A DNA stretch of 64,000 nucleotides from Terriglobia bacterium (GCA_020073165.1 JAIQFP010000009.1:1-64000); one strand, 5' to 3'; shown: positions 56,379-64,000, counted from the first letter of the stretch. Made by a program: numbers and translations. The notes: generated by a model from the sequence alone, not told the origin.

Positions 56379-56457
56379 GTTTGATTTAGGGTCTCACTCG
56401 GGCCTTCTGCTCTACACGCGTACGGGTATATGCTGTTGCGCTCGGACTGAGGGCAAC

Positions 56458-56700
56458 ATGGCACGCATCGCTATTCACTACTGCGCTTATTGAATGACAG
56501 GACTGTACGCCGTCCGTGTGGCGGCGCGTCTTCGTCGCGAGGTTCAGGCCGACGTAGAAATGGTTCGAGGCCACTACGGGGAATTCAAGGTTCTCGTGGA
56601 CGGCAACACAGTCATCGACGGCGGGGCGGCGGCATTCCTCGGTGTGCTGCCGTCAGGGAGGAAAATCGTCGCGGCGGTAAGGGATTCCTTGAAACCGTGA
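56458..56700 (+). CDS. Candidate selenoprotein: SelW/Rdx-like thioredoxin-fold protein with in-frame TGA (Sec12)
   Basis: The protein has 80 aa if TGA (56491-56493) is read as selenocysteine. The ATG at 56458 has GAGGG 4 nt upstream. Translation gives ...IHYC-A-Y-U..., a C-x-x-U redox motif at the Rdx-family position, and after the TGA the same frame runs on with ...REVQADVEMV, GEFKVLVDGNTV and LGVLPSGRKIV, the SelW-type strand pattern. A stem of ACA-GGAC with GTCC-(G)-TGT (56497-56519) and loop TGTACGCC lies just downstream and may act as a SECIS. Rdx proteins are small oxidoreductases. SelA/B/D and tRNA-Sec must be elsewhere; none is in this window. Confidence 0.75.
56497..56519 (+). promoter_or_regulatory. 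Putative bacterial SECIS hairpin
   Basis: ACAGGAC pairs with GTCC(G)TGT around the 8-nt loop TGTACGCC, 3-26 nt after the TGA. It is a short stem-loop with a GU in the loop, within the coding region, where bacterial SECIS elements sit. The fold was drawn by eye. Confidence 0.5.
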
Positions 56701-56721
56701 CCCGCCCCGGGTTGGCCGAGT

Positions 56722-56752
56722 CGTGAGTGTAATCGCCTGATTACGACGGTTA
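56722..56752 (+). repeat. TGAGTGTAATCGCC repeat, copy after the selenoprotein gene
   Basis: TGAGTGTAATCGCC followed by TGATTACGACGG. Same family and orientation as the 56351 copy. A small palindrome CTAACCTGTTAG lies near 56781-56792, just before the next gene. Confidence 0.65.
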
Positions 56753-56809
56753 TGCTGCGGCTCCCCCGACCGCTCGCTAAACTAACCTGTTAGGGTGCGA
56801 GGTACAACG

Positions 56810-57172
56810 GTGAAGGCTCTATTATTACGTTCTCTTCTCGTCGCAGTACTTGCTGGCCCTGCCATTAGTTTCGTCAGCAAAGTCGCATCACTCCAGGGTG
56901 GAACGAAATACGACCCGCCTTTGAGCGAAGCCGAATTCCATCAGATGGGAAATATGACAGTAAACGAGATGGAAGCTGCCCTCGCGAAAAGGAGAATTAA
57001 GATGACTCGGTGGGACTGGCTTGAGGATTCTGTTCCCTATTCGTATTTCTGGAAGCAGGTCGCGCATGATGCCATCGTGCCGAGTTCTGGCGTGTTTCTT
57101 GCGTGCGTATGGATCGGCTGGGTGGAAAAAAGACACGCACAGAAGGCTGAAGGCCACCATTTAGTGGCGTAG
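56810..57172 (+). CDS. Small hypothetical membrane or secreted protein
   Basis: The protein has 120 aa from GTG at 56810 (GAGGT about 7 nt upstream); GTG at 56795 would add five residues. An N-terminal hydrophobic segment (ALLLRSLLVAVLAGPAISFV) and a second one near the C-terminus (VFLACVWIGWVEKR) flank a charged region (LSEAEFHQMGNMTVNEMEAALAKRRIKMTRWDWLEDS). I do not know a family. It sits between copies of the TGAGTGTAA repeat, in a stretch with somewhat lower GC than its neighbours. Confidence 0.55.
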   Translation: MKALLLRSLLVAVLAGPAISFVSKVASLQGGTKYDPPLSEAEFHQMGNMTVNEMEAALAKRRIKMTRWDWLEDSVPYSYFWKQVAHDAIVPSSGVFLACVWIGWVEKRHAQKAEGHHLVA

Positions 57173-57174
57173 TT

Positions 57175-57203
57175 GGCGTAACATCGCCATTACGCTCATC
57201 GAG
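57175..57203 (-). repeat. TGAGYGTAATGGC repeat, inverted copy
   Basis: On the minus strand it reads TGAGCGTAATGGCGATGTTACGCC. It is inverted relative to 56351 and 56722, so the module 56351-57203 is flanked by inverted copies. Confidence 0.6.
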
Positions 57204-57276
57204 CTCGAGGGACGATTCCGCGCGGCGGCCGATGCGTCAGCAGATTAGGTTCTTGCCCCAAGACCGCCACCAGCCA

Positions 57277-59103
57277 CTACTTCCTGAAGTGACCCAGAAT
57301 GGCCTCCGCCTGGCTGCGTGTCACTACCGCAGAGAGCGCCCCTACGTCAGCCTGCTTTACCGCCTGCACACTGCCGAAGTGCTCCAGCAGGCGGCGCGTC
57401 GTGCGCTCCCCTACTCCGGGAATGTCGCGCAGCTCGGTGGAGCGGTCGCGCATCTGACGCCGCTTGCGGTGGAAGGTCACAGCGAAGCGGTGGGCCTCAT
57501 CGCGAATCAACTGCACCAGATGCAAAACCGGTGAATGGTGGTCGAGCACGACCGGTTCATTCTCCTGCCCGTGCACGTAAATGATCTCCTCGCGCTTGGC
57601 AATTGCGGCCAGCGGCTGGTTGATGATCTCCAGCGACTCCAGGGCCTCGGCCGCCGCGTGCAACTGGCCAAGGCCGCCGTCGATCAGCACCAGGCTGGGC
57701 ATTTTCTTTTTTTCTTCCTGCAAACGCTTGTAGCGGCGCGTCACCACCTCGCGCATGGAGGCGAAATCGTCCACGCCATCCACGCTCCTGATAATGAATT
57801 TGCGGTAGTCCGACTTTTTCATCTGGCCGTCTTCCCAGACCACCATCGAAGCCACCGTCTCGGCGCCCTGGATGTGCGAGATGTCGAAGCACTCGATGCG
57901 GTGGGGCAACTCGGGCAGGCCCAGCGCGTCCTGCAAGGTTTCCTGAATAGCCTTGGTATTCGGCTTCATCACGCGGAAACGCTGGTCGTAAGACTGCTTG
58001 GCATTGTTGCCCGCCAAATCGATGAGCGAACGCTTGTCGCCACGTTGCGGGACGATGATGTGAACCCGTGCGGGGCGGACACCGGCCAACTGGTCACTCA
58101 GCACCTCCTCCAGTTCCTCCCGATCTTCAAACTCCACGGGCACATAGATATTTCGTGGCACATACGGCTGGCCGATATAGACCTGCTTCAGCAGGGCAGA
58201 GAAGAATTCGCCGGGACTGAACTCATCAACTTCGGCACCAAAGGGCAAGTCTTCCCAGAAAAACTCCCGTCGATCCAGTACCCGCCCGCCACGCATGTGA
58301 AATAGATTCACCGCCAGCATGCCGTTCTCGTAGTGATATCCGAAGACGTCGGCGTCGTCGCCTTCGACTGCGGCGATGCGTTGTTTCTCCTGCAACTGTT
58401 CGACGGTGGAAATCAGGTCGCGGTAGCGCGCGGCGCGCTCGTATTCTTCAGCCTCCGCTGCCGCTCCCATGCGCTCACGCAGCGAGCGAGACAGGTCAGT
58501 GGGCCGCCCCTCCAGGAACAACTTCACGTCGCGCACTGCCTCCTGGTAGATCTCCGGCGTGGTCAGGCCTTCCACGCAAGGTCCTAGGCAGCGTTTGATG
58601 TAGTACTGCAAGCAGGGCCGCGGATGGTAGCGGGTCAGGTCCACCTTGCAGGACGGGACCAGAAAATGGCGGTGGATCAGGTCTACAAGGCGATGCGCCA
58701 GGTTGGCCGGGAAGTAGGGGCCGTAGTACGAACTGCCATCCTTCCGCAGCCGCCGCGTGACATAGACACGCGGGAATCGCTCCCCCAGCGTGAGCTTGAC
58801 GTAGGGATACGTCTTGTCGTCACGCAGGAGGATATTGAAGCGCGGCTGCTTCTGCTTAATCAGGTGGTTTTCGAGTGCCAGCGCCTCTTTATTGTTGGCG
58901 ACGACGATGTAGTCAACATCCACCGCCTCGCGCACCAGGGTGTCGGTCTTGGCATCCTCCCAGCGGCCTTCGCGAAAATAGGAGGAGACCCGGCTGCGCA
59001 AGTTCTTGGCCTTGCCAATGTAAATGACCTCACCCTCGGCGTTCTTGTAGAGATACACGCCGGGTTCGGTGGGCAGGGTGCGGATTTTCTGCGAGAGGTC
59101 CAT
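57277..59103 (-). CDS. uvrC: Excinuclease ABC subunit C
   Basis: The protein has 608 aa, the normal length. It makes both incisions in nucleotide excision repair. The GIY-YIG domain (GVYLYKNAEGEVIYIGKAKNLRSR, Y and R catalytic), Cys-rich region (CLQYYIKRCLGPCVE), UVR motif (EYERAARYRDLISTVEQLQEKQR in part), RNase H-like endonuclease domain (ECFDISHIQGAETVASMV; LVLIDGGLGQL) and C-terminal HhH (DIPGVGERTTRRLLEHFG) are all present. TAGAAT upstream near 59120 on the minus strand could be its promoter. Confidence 0.95.
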   Translation of the reverse strand: MDLSQKIRTLPTEPGVYLYKNAEGEVIYIGKAKNLRSRVSSYFREGRWEDAKTDTLVREAVDVDYIVVANNKEALALENHLIKQKQPRFNILLRDDKTYPYVKLTLGERFPRVYVTRRLRKDGSSYYGPYFPANLAHRLVDLIHRHFLVPSCKVDLTRYHPRPCLQYYIKRCLGPCVEGLTTPEIYQEAVRDVKLFLEGRPTDLSRSLRERMGAAAEAEEYERAARYRDLISTVEQLQEKQRIAAVEGDDADVFGYHYENGMLAVNLFHMRGGRVLDRREFFWEDLPFGAEVDEFSPGEFFSALLKQVYIGQPYVPRNIYVPVEFEDREELEEVLSDQLAGVRPARVHIIVPQRGDKRSLIDLAGNNAKQSYDQRFRVMKPNTKAIQETLQDALGLPELPHRIECFDISHIQGAETVASMVVWEDGQMKKSDYRKFIIRSVDGVDDFASMREVVTRRYKRLQEEKKKMPSLVLIDGGLGQLHAAAEALESLEIINQPLAAIAKREEIIYVHGQENEPVVLDHHSPVLHLVQLIRDEAHRFAVTFHRKRRQMRDRSTELRDIPGVGERTTRRLLEHFGSVQAVKQADVGALSAVVTRSQAEAILGHFRK

Positions 59104-59183
59104 CAGGGGTGTGCTTCTATTCTATTAGAAGTGCAGTTGGAACTTCGGACCCAGTGCAGCGGGCTGAGTTACAATTCCCGAGC

Positions 59184-59395
59184 ATGCGTCAGCGCGCAAC
59201 AATTCGGCTAACCGAGGATCTCGCCGCTTGGCCCCGCGAAGAAGCGGAAGGACCAAGGTGTCGGTAGCCTCCCTCATCCGTGAACATCTGTATCGGGCCA
59301 TGTTTCACTCAAGAAAGCAGGATTTCTTGCGCTACGCCGGCAAGTTGCGCGGCCCTGCCGACTTGTCCTCGCGCACAGGCTTCGGGTGCGTTTAG
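59184..59395 (+). pseudogene. Frameshifted RHH (VapB/CopG-like) antitoxin remnant
   Basis: ATG at 59184 begins MRQRATIRLTEDLAAW, the ribbon-helix-helix beta strand typical of small antitoxins. In another frame the reading continues ...KVSVASLIREHLYRAMFHSRKQDFLRY, then GKLRGPADLSSRTGF and a stop at 59393-59395, as expected for the C-terminus of this family. The frames join if one base is added near 59230-59256, so a 1-nt deletion broke the gene. A TACAAT box (59170-59175) 8 nt before the ATG is still present. No toxin gene (PIN, RelE) follows in the next 230 bp. Confidence 0.7.
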
Positions 59396-59629
59396 GTCTG
59401 GCTCACCATATAAAATTTCCCCACTCCCTATCCTCTTTTCGCCGTACTTTTCCCTCGCATCCCGCTCGACCTGATGTAAACTATTGTCATCCAGTCACTT
59501 GCCAGCTCTTGCACGAAGGTACGATTGGCACCCCTCGTGCTGAAGTACAGTGTGGGACGCGAAAGCGTTTCCCCCCAGGAACTCAAGCTTTAGGAACCCA
59601 AGATGGCCGAGACGAGAGAGGAAGGAACG

Positions 59630-60364
59630 ATGAATCGCACTTCTTTAGCCGTTCTGTTGGCAGCGTGCATGTTGGTCACGGTTGGCTGTGCCAGCAAGAA
59701 CTATGTCCGTCAGGAGACAACGCCGCTCATTAACAAGACCAATGAGCTGGATGATATGACCGCGAAGAATTCCAAGGACATCAAGGATGTCGATGCCCGG
59801 GCGCAGGCTGGCATTCAGCAGGTGCAGGCGAAGGCGGCTGAGGTTGATCAGAAGGCGCTGTCCGCTGGTCAGCAGGCGGCACAGGCCCAGACCCTGGCCG
59901 ACAACGCGGTCCATCGCGTGGACTCGCTGCAGAACACCGTGGCCAACCTGGACAACTATCGCGTGGTGACCGAGACTTCGGTGCACTTCGGCTTTAACAA
60001 AGACAATTTGACCAAGCAAGCCAAGGAAGCGCTGGATCAGCTAGCTACGGATGTACCCAACACCAAGGGTTACATCATTACGGTGGAAGGCGGCACGGAT
60101 TCGGTGGGGAGCCAGGACTACAACTACGGTCTGAGCGAGCGCCGCGCCGATGCGGTGATCCAGTATCTGGCTGCACAGCACAATATACCCGCCCACAAGA
60201 TTTACTTGATCGGGCTGGGCAAGGACAAGCCGGTGGAGTCCAACACGACGTCTGCGGGCCGCGCCAAGAACCGCCGTGTGGACGTGCGGCTGATGACCAA
60301 CACCACCAGTGAGACCCCGGCGCAACCGACCGCCGCCAATCAGCCGGCTCCGCCGACCACATAA
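59630..60364 (+). CDS. OmpA/Pal-type peptidoglycan-associated lipoprotein
   Basis: The protein has 244 aa. The lipobox is MLVTVGCASKN (Cys20 or so). Residues about 35-110 form a coiled coil (AKNSKDIKDVDARAQAGIQQVQAKAAEVDQ...). The C-terminal OmpA domain (VHFGFNKDNLTKQAKEALDQL...; NYGLSERRADAVIQYLAAQ; GLGKDKP; AKNRRVDVRLM) binds diaminopimelate peptidoglycan. Residues RR/D of that domain are kept. GAGGAAGGA stands before the ATG at 59630. A strong terminator follows the stop. Confidence 0.9.
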   Translation: MNRTSLAVLLAACMLVTVGCASKNYVRQETTPLINKTNELDDMTAKNSKDIKDVDARAQAGIQQVQAKAAEVDQKALSAGQQAAQAQTLADNAVHRVDSLQNTVANLDNYRVVTETSVHFGFNKDNLTKQAKEALDQLATDVPNTKGYIITVEGGTDSVGSQDYNYGLSERRADAVIQYLAAQHNIPAHKIYLIGLGKDKPVESNTTSAGRAKNRRVDVRLMTNTTSETPAQPTAANQPAPPTT

Positions 60365-60405
60365 GGTCCGTTTTTCCCTCCTCCCCGGAGGACTTCGCCA
60401 ACACA

Positions 60406-60440
60406 GGCCGTTCCACCCCCATGGAACGGCCTTTTTTTTT
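60406..60440 (+). terminator. Rho-independent terminator after the OmpA-type gene
   Basis: GGCCGTTCC (60406-60414), loop ACCCCCAT, GGAACGGCC (60423-60431), then nine T. Textbook terminator 42 bp past the stop codon. Confidence 0.92.
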
Positions 60441-60538
60441 GGCCCGGACGTCGGACCTCGGCCCATGAGCCGACTTTTCTTCAGAAGAACCGCGAGGGTG
60501 GCGCCCGAAGTCTGAGGTCAGAGGTCCGCCGTCCGCCT

Positions 60539-60568
60539 CAGGCTCCAGGACATGGCTCCTGGAGCCTG
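60539..60568. repeat. Perfect 12-bp hairpin
   Basis: CAGGCTCCAGGA (60539-60550), loop CATGGC, TCCTGGAGCCTG (60557-60568). No T-run. It is a dispersed repeat-like palindrome in the gap between the OmpA-type gene and the TPR gene, which otherwise has no gene. Confidence 0.7.
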
Positions 60569-60684
60569 GGCAGAGGAGCAGTTAGCAAGCTCCGCTTCCC
60601 TTATGGTGGGAATCCTGGAGTCCTGCGTCTGCCGAAGGAATAGACGGGGCTGGAAGTCAAAGGCAATCAGCCGCGTCTGAGTTG

Positions 60685-60725
60685 CAATTGTCGATTGCCA
60701 ATTGACAATTGGAAATCGGCAATTG
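60685..60725. repeat. CAATTG inverted repeat
   Basis: CAATTGTCGATTGCCAATTG (60685-60704) and CAATTGGAAATCGGCAATTG (60706-60725) are inverted copies with 18 of 20 matching positions and a 1-nt spacer. The right end stands just before the TAGAAT promoter of the next gene. Confidence 0.65.
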
Positions 60726-60755
60726 TGAGCGATCCTTCCGCGCTAGAATACGATC

Positions 60756-61337
60756 ATGTGCCGTTGGATTTCTGTGTTGGTTGTTTTGCTATGTCTCGGT
60801 GGATGGACTGCGGCCCAGGTGGAAACGGTGCCTCACACGGACCAGAGTCCGGGACCCAGTCAAGCCCCTCCACGGTCGGATCGTGACAAAGAAGCCGGGG
60901 AGAGTTCCAGCCGCGATACCAGAATCGACTTGAGCCCACCCAAGGACGACGCCAAGAATCATCCCTTCAGCGGTGGGGACGTGGACAACGCCGAAGCCGG
61001 CGCAGCCGGGGATGTGCAGGAGTTTCATCCCTGGAATCCGCACAAAGCGGCGAAGGACGTCGAAGTGGGAGACTTTTATTTCAAACGGAAAAACTACCGT
61101 GCAGCGCTCGACCGTTACCGCGAAGCACTGTACTGGAAGAACGATGACGCCGTGGCCAACTTCCGCATGGCCCAATGCCTGGAAAAAATGGACAAACCCG
61201 AGGAAGCACGGGCGCACTACGAGGAGTATCTGAAAATCTTGCCCGAGGGGCCGTTCTCCGAAGAAGCCAGGAAAGCGCTGGCCGAGTTGAAAGGCCCGGA
61301 AGAAAAGGGTCAGGCGCAGGGTCGACCCAAGCAGTAG
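60756..61337 (+). CDS. Secreted TPR protein (BamD-like fragment type)
   Basis: The protein has 193 aa with a signal peptide (WISVLVVLLCLGGWTAAQ), an acidic/polar linker and two TPR helices: EVGDFYFKRKNYRAALDRYREALYWKNDDAVANFRMAQCLEKMDKPEEARAHYEEYLKILP (in part). It is similar to the C-terminal TPR of BamD/YbgF-type proteins but too short for a firm name. TAGAAT (60744-60749) is only 6 nt before the ATG, so a leaderless mRNA is probable. Confidence 0.78.
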   Translation: MCRWISVLVVLLCLGGWTAAQVETVPHTDQSPGPSQAPPRSDRDKEAGESSSRDTRIDLSPPKDDAKNHPFSGGDVDNAEAGAAGDVQEFHPWNPHKAAKDVEVGDFYFKRKNYRAALDRYREALYWKNDDAVANFRMAQCLEKMDKPEEARAHYEEYLKILPEGPFSEEARKALAELKGPEEKGQAQGRPKQ

Positions 61338-61390
61338 ATGCTGTCGGGAATATTGCTTCCAGCGTCGCCGTGGCTGGCGTGACGGGGCGC

Positions 61391-62005
61391 TTACTTCTCC
61401 ACCCGTATGAAGTCTCCGCTGCTGGCATTCACGGCTACTCTCAGCTTGGCCTCGTCACGGCTCGTGCCGTAGATCACGTGCCAGATGAGTTCATTGGTGG
61501 AGCCGCTCCAGTCGAGCAAATACAGGACGGGCGTATCCGGATTCTTCTCCAGCAGTTTGTCGCCGCCGTGTGCCTGGGCAACTTCGAACGCCTTGTCCGA
61601 GTCCACCTTCAGGAACGCGTTGTCGAAAATCTGGGTGGAAGAATTAGTGGGGCTGTAGGTGTCCTCGATGCCGGGATTGATGCCGCGCGCGGGAGCGTCC
61701 TGCGCATCGGTACCCGACCAGACGTACGGCTTGGCGCCTCGTTGTGCGGGAGAGCCAAAGGAGGCGCGCCAAACCGCGGCCTTTCCATCCTTGCCCTTGG
61801 AGTCGGTCGTGATCTGCGATTCCAGGCGATAGGGCTGCGCGTCCCGGGCCCAGCCGCGGGCTGAGATATAGAGCTTCTGGAAGGCGGTTCGCCCGGTCAC
61901 ATACTCGGGAGGCTTGGGCTGAGGTTTCTCTGAGGGCTTGGTCGGTTCCGACGTGCAACCGGCCATCAACGCGAGCGCAAGCATCGCCATCAGCCGCTTT
62001 CTCAT
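61391..62005 (-). CDS. Lipoprotein of unknown function (PepSY-like C-terminus)
   Basis: The protein has 204 aa from ATG at 62005 (GGAAGG 5 nt upstream; GTG at 62011 is an alternative). The lipobox is ALALMAGCTSEP. After a Pro/Lys-rich linker a domain with VWRASFGSPAQRGAKPYVWSG and a C-terminal PepSY-like strand pair (WHVIYGTSRDEAKLRVAVNASSGDFIRVEK in part) follows. Such proteins are widespread in acidobacteria. No function can be assigned. Confidence 0.72.
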   Translation of the reverse strand: MRKRLMAMLALALMAGCTSEPTKPSEKPQPKPPEYVTGRTAFQKLYISARGWARDAQPYRLESQITTDSKGKDGKAAVWRASFGSPAQRGAKPYVWSGTDAQDAPARGINPGIEDTYSPTNSSTQIFDNAFLKVDSDKAFEVAQAHGGDKLLEKNPDTPVLYLLDWSGSTNELIWHVIYGTSRDEAKLRVAVNASSGDFIRVEK

Positions 62006-62088
62006 GGCCACCTTCCCGTCCTGGTACGGAATTTTGACAACCGGAGATACCGCGGCCCATTCTACTAGATGGAGAGAGGGGGCTGACC

Positions 62089-62592
62089 ATGGATTCGTAT
62101 CTGCAACGGTTGCACGAAGCGATTACCTCGGCGACCCGCGGCATGACGATGGAAGAGCTCACGCGCCATCCGGAAGGGAAGTGGAGCGCGGCGGAGGTGC
62201 TGGAGCATCTCTATCTCACCTACACCGGAACCGTGAAAGGGTTCGAGCGCTGCCTGCAAGAAGGGAAGCCGCTGGCCAGTGCGCCCACGATGAAGCAGCG
62301 GTTCCAGATCGCAGTCGTGACCGGCGCGGGTTATTTTCCTGCCGGTCGGGAAGCGCCGAAGTTGTCTCGGCCCCGGGGCACGCCGGCAGACAAGGTGATA
62401 GCTGACATCGGTCCACAGATCACTGCTATGGACGAAGTAATCTTAAAATGCGAAGCGCGCCACGGGAAGCGGACCCGGCTACTCGATCATCCGGTGCTCG
62501 GCCCCCTCACAGCCAAGCAGTGGCGGAAGTTCCACTGGATCCACGGCTGGCACCACGTGAAGCAGATTCTGCAGCGGCGGAGGACGGGGTAA
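62089..62592 (+). CDS. DinB/DUF1569-fold protein
   Basis: The protein has 167 aa, an all-helical four-helix bundle of the DinB/YfiT type. The metal His pattern is visible: WSAAEVLEHLYLTYTGTVKGF (His in helix 1) and FHWIHGWHHVKQIL (H-x-x-H-x-x-H near the end). GGAGAGAGGGGGCTGACC stands upstream of the ATG. This fold includes thiol-dependent enzymes, but none is specified here. Note it is unrelated to DNA polymerase IV, which shares the historic gene name. Confidence 0.82.
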   Translation: MDSYLQRLHEAITSATRGMTMEELTRHPEGKWSAAEVLEHLYLTYTGTVKGFERCLQEGKPLASAPTMKQRFQIAVVTGAGYFPAGREAPKLSRPRGTPADKVIADIGPQITAMDEVILKCEARHGKRTRLLDHPVLGPLTAKQWRKFHWIHGWHHVKQILQRRRTG

Positions 62593-62694
62593 GAAGCGTT
62601 CCAGGTTTCCGCACCGGCCTGCGTCGTGAATGACATTGACTTGCCTGGAGCCTGCTCCTAAGATTCTCGCGCCGGGAGTGGGAGCCCTGTTCGC

Positions 62695-64000
62695 CTGGTC
62701 GGCCAGACCATCTCGCATTACCGCATCATCGAAAAGCTGGGGGGAGGCGGGATGGGTGTGGTCTATAAGGCTGAGGACACGTCGCTCGGCCGCTTCGTCG
62801 CCTTGAAGTTTCTTCCTGAGGATGTTGCCCAAGATCCACAGTCCCTAGAGCGTTTTCGCCGGGAGGCCCGCGCCGCCTCCTCGCTGAACCATCCCAACAT
62901 CTGCACCATCTACGAAATCTCGGAGCACGAGGGCAAGCGCTTCATTGCCATGGAGTACCTGGACGGGGTCACCTTGAAGCACCGCATTGCCGGGAGTCCC
63001 GTGGAGTCAGAGACGCTCCTCAGCTTGGGCATTGAGATTGCCGACGCCCTTGATGCAGCCCACGCCGAAGGTATCGTCCATCGCGACATCAAGCCGGCAA
63101 ATGTCTTCGTCACCAAGCGCGGACACGCCAAGGTGCTGGACTTCGGCCTGGCCAAGGTCACGCCCCAGCTCGGGTCGGCCAGCCAGGTCGCCGCGGAGAA
63201 CACGCGCTCATTTTCCAAAGTCCCTGAAGAACATCTCACCAGCCCAGGCGCGGCCATGGGAACTGTGGCCTACATGTCGCCGGAGCAGGTGCTGGGCAAA
63301 CCGCTCGATGCGCGCACCGATCTGTTCTCCTTTGGGGTGCTGCTATATGAGATGGCTACGGGACATCTGCCCTTTCGGGGAGAGACCTCGGGAGCCATCT
63401 TCGACGCCATTCTGCATAGCCCTCCAACTTCAGCGGTACGCCTTAACCCGGGGATACCACTTGAACTGGAACACATTATCCACAAAGCTCTGGAGAAGGA
63501 TCGGGAGGTTCGATATCAGCATGCCTCCGAGATGAAGGCTGATCTCACTCGGGCAAAGCGGGACTCGGATTCCGCGCGCATTGCCGGGTTGGAGGTCCGA
63601 GGCTCCGAAATCGCTGCTAGTAAGGGGCACCGATTCTCAAGGAACGTGGTCTGGTTGGCAGTCATTCTTGGCGTGGTGGCGACGGCCGTTCTCCTCTGGC
63701 AGGGCAAGCGCCACGCCACATTCTCCCTTACCTCGGCAAATCCCACGAGCGTCGCGGTCTTGCCCTTTCAGAACGTCGGAGCCGACAAGGACTCCGACTT
63801 TCTGCGCCTCGCCTTGCCCGATGAAATCGCCACTACCTTGAGCTACGTGCGGTCGTTATCGATTCGCCCTTTCGCCACCACCAGCAAGTACGCCTCTGCC
63901 AATTTGGATTTGCAGCAAGCTGGCCGGGAAATGGGCGTGAACGATATCGTGACCGGCCATTACTTGAAAGAAGGCGATCAGTTGGAGATCACCGTAGAAG
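62695..64000 (+). CDS. Ser/Thr protein kinase with C-terminal FlgO/TolB-like domain, partial at window end
   Basis: The coding sequence has 435 codons and runs off the edge. The kinase domain is intact: [44 protein letters not shown] and SPEQ. A TM ([19 protein letters not shown]) follows, then [34 protein letters not shown] (in part), the FlgO/TolB-N-like domain of COG5616. TAA closes the frame at 62659-62661 and no ATG, GTG or TTG lies before [13 protein letters not shown] at 62695 (GGGAG 10 nt upstream) is the likely start. Confidence 0.88.
   Translation, partial: MVGQTISHYRIIEKLGGGGMGVVYKAEDTSLGRFVALKFLPEDVAQDPQSLERFRREARAASSLNHPNICTIYEISEHEGKRFIAMEYLDGVTLKHRIAGSPVESETLLSLGIEIADALDAAHAEGIVHRDIKPANVFVTKRGHAKVLDFGLAKVTPQLGSASQVAAENTRSFSKVPEEHLTSPGAAMGTVAYMSPEQVLGKPLDARTDLFSFGVLLYEMATGHLPFRGETSGAIFDAILHSPPTSAVRLNPGIPLELEHIIHKALEKDREVRYQHASEMKADLTRAKRDSDSARIAGLEVRGSEIAASKGHRFSRNVVWLAVILGVVATAVLLWQGKRHATFSLTSANPTSVAVLPFQNVGADKDSDFLRLALPDEIATTLSYVRSLSIRPFATTSKYASANLDLQQAGREMGVNDIVTGHYLKEGDQLEITVE

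Noticed and set aside
56491-56493. The TGA at this site as an ordinary stop codon, with a second gene starting at ATG 56494.
   Set aside because: ATG directly after the stop has no RBS, and the upstream fragment would be only 11 codons. The conserved C-x-x-U/C position and continuous frame fit recoding better. It remains the main alternative.
56351-57203. An integron gene-cassette array.
   Set aside because: The repeats lack the attC core (GTTRRRY with its complement) and no integrase is present.

Overview
This 64 kb window looks like a chromosomal segment of an acidobacterium (phylum Acidobacteriota, probably Terriglobia or a Koribacter-like relative). I infer this from the high GC content, several eukaryote-type Ser/Thr kinases (Hanks type) with PEGA, TPR or TolB-like C-termini, secreted PD40/TolB-like beta-propellers, GT87 and GT-C membrane glycosyltransferases, and many small secreted proteins of unknown function. 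Intergenic spaces are rich in short palindromic repeats. I see no rRNA, tRNA, CRISPR array, prophage or intact transposase.

Region by region. 0-13 kb: a PEGA-domain pseudokinase, two membrane glycosyltransferases, a 6-phosphofructokinase with pyrophosphate-type active-site residues, trmJ, a site-2 protease, cstA with its YbdD-like partner, and ruvC. 13-25 kb: secreted or surface proteins (FecR-like, sialidase-like), a DUF5655 protein, an ICMT-like methyltransferase, and two more kinases, one with tandem TPRs and one with a PDZ-multi-TM-GAF-kinase layout. 25-36 kb: a MOSC protein, a 1.1-kb segment bounded by 75-bp direct repeats, amrB, rsmA, glgA, a PD40 lipoprotein, dinB, a membrane sulfatase-fold protein and a PmtA-like methyltransferase. 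36-43 kb: a complete Cus-type Cu(I)/Ag(I) efflux operon led by a small Cys/Met-containing exported protein. 43-54 kb: an M48 protease, a TonB-like protein, an APC permease, a sodium/solute symporter divergent from a BadF-type sugar kinase, a large MscS channel and a small membrane HExxH protein. 54-64 kb: a PD40 protein, a DUF4440 protein, a candidate selenoprotein, uvrC, a frameshifted antitoxin remnant, an OmpA/Pal lipoprotein with a clear terminator, a TPR protein, a lipoprotein, a DinB-fold protein, and a kinase that runs off the right edge.

The most notable item is at 56458-56700. An in-frame TGA falls exactly at the second position of a C-x-x-U motif in a short Rdx/SelW-like protein, so this gene is probably read through with selenocysteine. 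Other points of interest are the PEGA pseudokinase, which lacks the HRD and DFG aspartates; a palindromic repeat family that fills the space between convergent genes and carries their stop codons in or beside its arms; a frequent TAnAAT-type -10 box only 6-9 nt before start codons, which suggests leaderless mRNAs; and a dispersed TGAGTGTAA repeat around the selenoprotein locus.

All calls rest on reading the sequence and on knowledge of the families. No database search was run.
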